The notes beneath the pieces were generated by a model that was not told the origin of the DNA, did not search any database, and saw nothing but the letters and a program-made list of their open reading frames with translations. From Clostridia bacterium (GTDB lineage: Bacteria; Acidobacteriota; Terriglobia; Terriglobales; Acidobacteriaceae), in contig DATMYA010000071.1 in assembly GCA_035561135.1 (NCBI GenBank), forward strand, positions 1 to 64,000: 64,000 nt of DNA, given 5' to 3'. Shown here one piece after another: positions 60,848 to 64,000 of the stretch (positions are counted from its first letter, which is position 1; each line of letters opens with the position of its first letter). Made by a program: the position numbers and the translations under genes.

Positions 60848-62491
60848 CTAGCGCTGTGCCGGTTCTGGTACTCCTGCCCTTCGCGTGGTAATGGAACGCC
60901 TGAGCGCCACAGCGGCGGGATTTGCAGGCTCCAAGCGTAGTGCGCGATCAGCGTTTTCAGAAGCGCTATCTACATTATTGTCCTTCAGGTCAAGATTGCC
61001 GAGCACGACGTATGCATCCGCAATCGGTTGCAGTCGAAGCGCGGCATCGGCCTCTGAACGCGCGACTGCGACGTTGCCATTCACCTCCGCTACGCGCGCC
61101 ATGCCTGCATGTGCTCCGGCATTGACCGGATCGCGCATAATCGCCTCACGGAACTCTCTCTCCGCGTCCATCGTGAACCCGCGGTTCAGCAGTTCGCGTC
61201 CGCGTTCCACGTGGGCTGCCGCGTGTGTTCGCGGGTCGGTCTTCTCCAGCGCCTGCTCCATCGCGTTCTGCACTTCCAGCGCGAGTTGCCGGTATGAGGT
61301 CTCGTCGTAGTTTCGCTTAATGCGCTCCATTGGAACCTTTGCCGGTGAACTAGCGCTCACCGCGGGTGTTGTCCCCGGGGTCTCAGGTTTGGCAAGATTG
61401 GCGGCGGACCCGCTTACCAGCGAATCCAGGAGTTGCTTGGCCTCCGCATCGGCAGGACGGCGGGCGACGGCCTCTCGAAGTTGCCGTGTAGCTCCTGCAA
61501 TGTCTCCGTTTTTGTATAAAGCCGCTCCGAGGTTGAAGCGGTAATCGATATCGTTAGGATCGGCCTGGACTGCGCGCTGGAAGTACTCAATCGCAGTCCT
61601 GCGTCCGCGACGGCTCAGTACGACGCCGATGTTGTTGTAAACCTCCGTGAGTGGCACATTCCGCTCGGTCACGCGAAAGGCAGCTTCGGCCTTCTCGAAT
61701 TGTCCCTGGTAATAGTTTGTCAGCCCGAGCAGGAAATTGGCTTCGCTGGAAGCTGGATGGTTCTTCGGAACCTTGGATAGCCAGGATGCGGCTGATTCGT
61801 ACTCGCGTCCCGCGTAGTACGTCTTGCCAAGTTGCAGGATTGCCGACGTGTACTGCGGGTTCAGGCGGACGGCTTCGCGAAAATGCCGAGTCTTCTCCTG
61901 GCGGGTTCCCGCGAGTACACCGCGAATGTAGTTCTCGAAGGCATCGAGGCGAGTAGGGGGATCGTTCCTCAGGAACTCGTCGCGCGCAAGCAACGTCTCG
62001 GGATAGATCGTTTTCAGCAGTTGCCACGCGATAGTGCGCTGCACGTCGAGCAGTGTCGGCAGCGGACCGGACGCGCGTGTCGCGTCTGACAGGCGCAAGC
62101 GCTTCATGTCGAGTACCTGTGCCTGTGCGCTGAATGTGCGCCCATCGAAGTTGTACTCGCCGAGCACGATGTAGTCGGCATCCATCTGCTCGGCAATACG
62201 GTAGAGGGTGGCGCGAGAGGGATGCACAGTAGCTGGAATCCCGAGACGATCGAAGGCGTAGATGCGGTCTTCGCGGCTGATTACGTACAGCATCGGGGAA
62301 GCCAACTTTGCGCCGAGTACCTCCGGAAATGCCTCGCTAATCCACTGCAAACCAGGTGCGCGCGACCCGTTTTCAAAGGGCAGGACCACGATGGTCTGCG
62401 CGCCATGCGGGCTCACCTGCGCCACCGCAATCCCAGCCAGCAGAGCTACGGCAAGCAATAGAACCGAGTAGCGGAAATACTTCGTCGCCAA
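60848..62491 (-). CDS. Secreted TPR-repeat protein with N-terminal TolB-like domain
   Basis: The start is uncertain. A TTG at 62491 opens a signal peptide (YFRYSVLLLAVALLAGIAVA), while the frame extends to 62620; 547 residues are used here. After the signal come TIVVLPFENGSRAPGLQWISEAF and further strands resembling the N-domain of TolB-type or CsgG-like proteins. About eight TPR units follow (NPQYTSAILQLGKTYYAGREYE, YRFNLGAALYKNGDIAGA, by key residues). It lies 45 bases upstream of NfeD on the same strand, so it may head the slipin cluster. Partners are unknown. Confidence 0.78.
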   Translation of the reverse strand: MATKYFRYSVLLLAVALLAGIAVAQVSPHGAQTIVVLPFENGSRAPGLQWISEAFPEVLGAKLASPMLYVISREDRIYAFDRLGIPATVHPSRATLYRIAEQMDADYIVLGEYNFDGRTFSAQAQVLDMKRLRLSDATRASGPLPTLLDVQRTIAWQLLKTIYPETLLARDEFLRNDPPTRLDAFENYIRGVLAGTRQEKTRHFREAVRLNPQYTSAILQLGKTYYAGREYESAASWLSKVPKNHPASSEANFLLGLTNYYQGQFEKAEAAFRVTERNVPLTEVYNNIGVVLSRRGRRTAIEYFQRAVQADPNDIDYRFNLGAALYKNGDIAGATRQLREAVARRPADAEAKQLLDSLVSGSAANLAKPETPGTTPAVSASSPAKVPMERIKRNYDETSYRQLALEVQNAMEQALEKTDPRTHAAAHVERGRELLNRGFTMDAEREFREAIMRDPVNAGAHAGMARVAEVNGNVAVARSEADAALRLQPIADAYVVLGNLDLKDNNVDSASENADRALRLEPANPAAVALRRSITTRRAGVPEPAQR

Positions 62492-62746
62492 GATTCGGGA
62501 ATCCAAGATAGGTGAATTATAGCGGCTTCGCCCATTGTTGGCCCGAAAGTCGCTTCCCCACAGAGATGCAGAACGCACTGCCTTCCTGTGGAAAGAGAGC
62601 AGACCAATAAGCGCCGGCAACTCGTGAATATGTCCTTCAACGTTTCTGGCGCGACAACCAATGCCGGCGACTTAAACTCAAATTCTCAATGGTTGAGTGG
62701 CTAAAAGGAAAACCTCGTTTAGCAACACCCAAGGGAGAAGTTCGGC

Positions 62747-63439
62747 ATGAAGACGATCGCTTACTTAACATCGATGGCATTACTCGCGGCGGGCATAGCG
62801 CTGGCACAGACAGGGAGTGCCGGTTCGGCCGCTGGCAGTGATCAGGGATCAGCGAGCAGCAGCACAGTCGCCCCTCCAGCAGCACGCCGTTCAGCCGCGA
62901 ACCCCGCAGGAACGACGTCTGGACTGGACATGTCTCCGCCAAGCAGCACGTCGACGACATCGCCGCCAAATACGCAAACAACTTCCGGTAGCGCTCAAAG
63001 CAGTACGCAAAGCAGTACGCAGGCCGCTACCAGCACCACGGGCACGGCCCCGCAGCAATCAGCTACCTCTGCACCACCGTCCGGTACGACAGACAATTCG
63101 GCGGGCAACACTGCCGGCAATACCGGCATGAGTACCTCAGAATCAACGGCAGGCGCGGTCAGCTCGCAACCATCGGCCTCGGAATCGGCCTCGGAGACGC
63201 AGCAGAACGAAAATGCCGCGACGAGCGGTGCTACGAGCACGACTGATCAAAATGCCGCAAGCCAGTCGGGCACTTCGATGACGAGCGATCGAAGTGGGGT
63301 GGGCGACCAGTCTGCTCAGTCCGCGCAAAATCAGGGTGCCACAAGTTTGCCACGGACGGGCTCTGAACTCCCTCTGCTTGGCCTCCTCGGCATGGGCCTC
63401 GCTTCGGCCGGCTACTATGTCAGGCGCATCATTAGGTAA
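62747..63439 (+). CDS. Low-complexity secreted protein with LPxTG-like C-terminal sorting signal
   Basis: The 230-residue protein has a signal peptide (about 1-20, LTSMALLAAGIALA). A long Ser/Thr/Ala/Gln/Asn-rich region (about 22-195) follows, then LPRTGSELPLLGLLGMG with a helix and RRIIR tail. This copies the sortase anchor pattern L-P-x-T-G / hydrophobic / basic. ggagaag lies before the ATG. Such anchors are classic in Gram-positives, but similar tails occur in some acidobacterial genomes. No sortase gene is in the window. Surface or spacer role is inferred. Confidence 0.8.
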   Translation: MKTIAYLTSMALLAAGIALAQTGSAGSAAGSDQGSASSSTVAPPAARRSAANPAGTTSGLDMSPPSSTSTTSPPNTQTTSGSAQSSTQSSTQAATSTTGTAPQQSATSAPPSGTTDNSAGNTAGNTGMSTSESTAGAVSSQPSASESASETQQNENAATSGATSTTDQNAASQSGTSMTSDRSGVGDQSAQSAQNQGATSLPRTGSELPLLGLLGMGLASAGYYVRRIIR

Positions 63440-63484
63440 CGGTCTCAACCAGGATTGGGACAGCAGACAAATAAGGCATAAGCA

Positions 63485-63517
63485 ACAAGCCCTCGGTAAG
63501 CATGTCCGAGGGCTTGT
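63485..63517. terminator. Bidirectional terminator
   Basis: A perfect 12-base stem (acaagccctcgg / ccgagggcttgt) with a 9-base loop lies between the LPxTG gene and the convergent NADH dehydrogenase gene. Confidence 0.9.
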
Positions 63518-63559
63518 TAGTGTTTACTCATTGCACTACGTAACCGCGAAGCTCAGGAT

Positions 63560-64000
63560 TCAACTATGAAGCGGTTGATCCTTGGGAAATTCGCTCGGCC
63601 GTACATGTTCTATGACAGGCGCTACTTCATCCGTGCTCCCGGTGATGAGGCGTGCTCCGCGCTGGTAGGTGAAGTAGGCCCAGGCCCACTCAAAGATTAT
63701 GAGAATGCGGTTTTTGAATCCAATAATGAAAAAGATGTGAATGAACAGCCACGCTAACCAGGCGACGAAGCCGCTTAGATGAAGCGTGCCAAACTCCGCG
63801 ACGGCCGCCTTGCGCCCTATCGTGGCGAGCGAACCCTTGTCGCGATAGTCAAAGACCGCGCGAGGCCGTCCGCGCAAATCGTTGATGATGCATTGAGCGG
63901 CGAACTCCCCCATCTGAATGGCAGCAGGCGCCACGCCTGGGACTGGCTTTTCATTTGCGTACCTGGCGGACGCGAGATCGCCCACAACGAAAACTTCGGG
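63560..64000 (-). CDS. Type II NADH dehydrogenase-like flavoprotein, N-terminus outside window
   Basis: The frame is open to the window edge, so only the C-terminal 146 residues are seen. VFVVGDLASA is the second FAD-contact motif, GVAPAAIQMGEFAAQCI follows, and FGTLHLSGFVAWLAWLFIHIFFIIGFKNR is the membrane-associating C-terminal segment (key residues LSGFVAWLAW, IHIFF). This matches NDH-2 enzymes that oxidise NADH and reduce quinone without proton pumping. An extra 30-residue tail ends the protein. Confidence 0.87.
   Translation of the reverse strand, partial: PEVFVVGDLASARYANEKPVPGVAPAAIQMGEFAAQCIINDLRGRPRAVFDYRDKGSLATIGRKAAVAEFGTLHLSGFVAWLAWLFIHIFFIIGFKNRILIIFEWAWAYFTYQRGARLITGSTDEVAPVIEHVRPSEFPKDQPLHS

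Noticed and set aside
1..64000. CRISPR arrays, prophage or insertion sequences
   Set aside because: No regularly spaced repeats, integrase, transposase or phage structural genes were seen.

Overview
The window is a gene-dense, moderately high-GC stretch of bacterial chromosome with no phage, insertion sequence, CRISPR array, rRNA or complete tRNA. The gene content suggests a Gram-negative, hopanoid- and menaquinone-containing soil-type bacterium, most probably an Acidobacteriota (Terriglobia-like) member. The pointers are TolC, PagL and BON-type envelope proteins, MenG, an HpnJ-type radical SAM enzyme, several secreted TPR proteins, and small palindromic repeats of the 'gcgaaggatct' kind. This assignment is inference from gene content; no marker gene was compared.

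Layout. 1-6.1 kb: end of a NamZ-type muramidase gene, a glycine-zipper secreted protein, a C-terminal processing protease, a membrane Rieske protein and TerC. 6.1-13.5 kb: nadB, aroB-menG, an SDR/SurA-type pair and a CDF metal transporter with three C-terminal domains. 13.6-15.4 kb: an OsmC-type protein, a selenocysteine-containing glutaredoxin-like protein (in-frame UGA in a U-P-P-C motif followed by a SECIS-like hairpin) and an EamA transporter. 15.5-19 kb: a tight minus-strand operon ygfZ - DUF1844 - PhnP-like hydrolase - ribF. 19-30.7 kb: xdhC, a zinc alcohol dehydrogenase, an orphan nuoB, a beta-propeller protein, a PLP decarboxylase, a GHMP kinase overlapping a CPBP protease, nadE and a DsbA-like protein. 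30.8-33.3 kb: two overlapping half-size DMT transporters and hpnJ. 33.5-40 kb: a MacB-like permease, a GT-C membrane protein, and an operon encoding an efflux adaptor, a TPR protein and TolC. 40.2-48.1 kb: YihY, QueF, an MFS transporter with two GT2 glycosyltransferases, an aminotransferase and a 2-hydroxyacid dehydrogenase. 48.3-52.4 kb: a BON lipoprotein, purQ, an ECF sigma / membrane protein / Spy-like operon and a short AI-2E homologue. 52.7-57.3 kb: yebC, PagL, a fused FtcD, an unknown secreted protein and an ArsR regulator. 57.4-64 kb: a SPOR protein, a slipin, a GerW-like protein, NfeD and a TPR protein on one strand, then a low-complexity protein with an LPxTG-like tail and the end of a type II NADH dehydrogenase gene.

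Functional themes. The genes combine NAD and flavin cofactor supply (nadB, nadE, ribF), thiol redox chemistry (OsmC, selenoprotein, DsbA-like) and envelope biogenesis and remodelling (PagL, HpnJ, glycosyltransferases, efflux parts, slipin/NfeD). The most notable item is the selenoprotein at 14182-14424. A gene caller that reads UGA only as stop splits it into a truncated N-terminus and a headless C-terminus. Many genes are followed by clear hairpin terminators, listed individually. Gene functions come from motif and family recognition by eye; no database search was possible.
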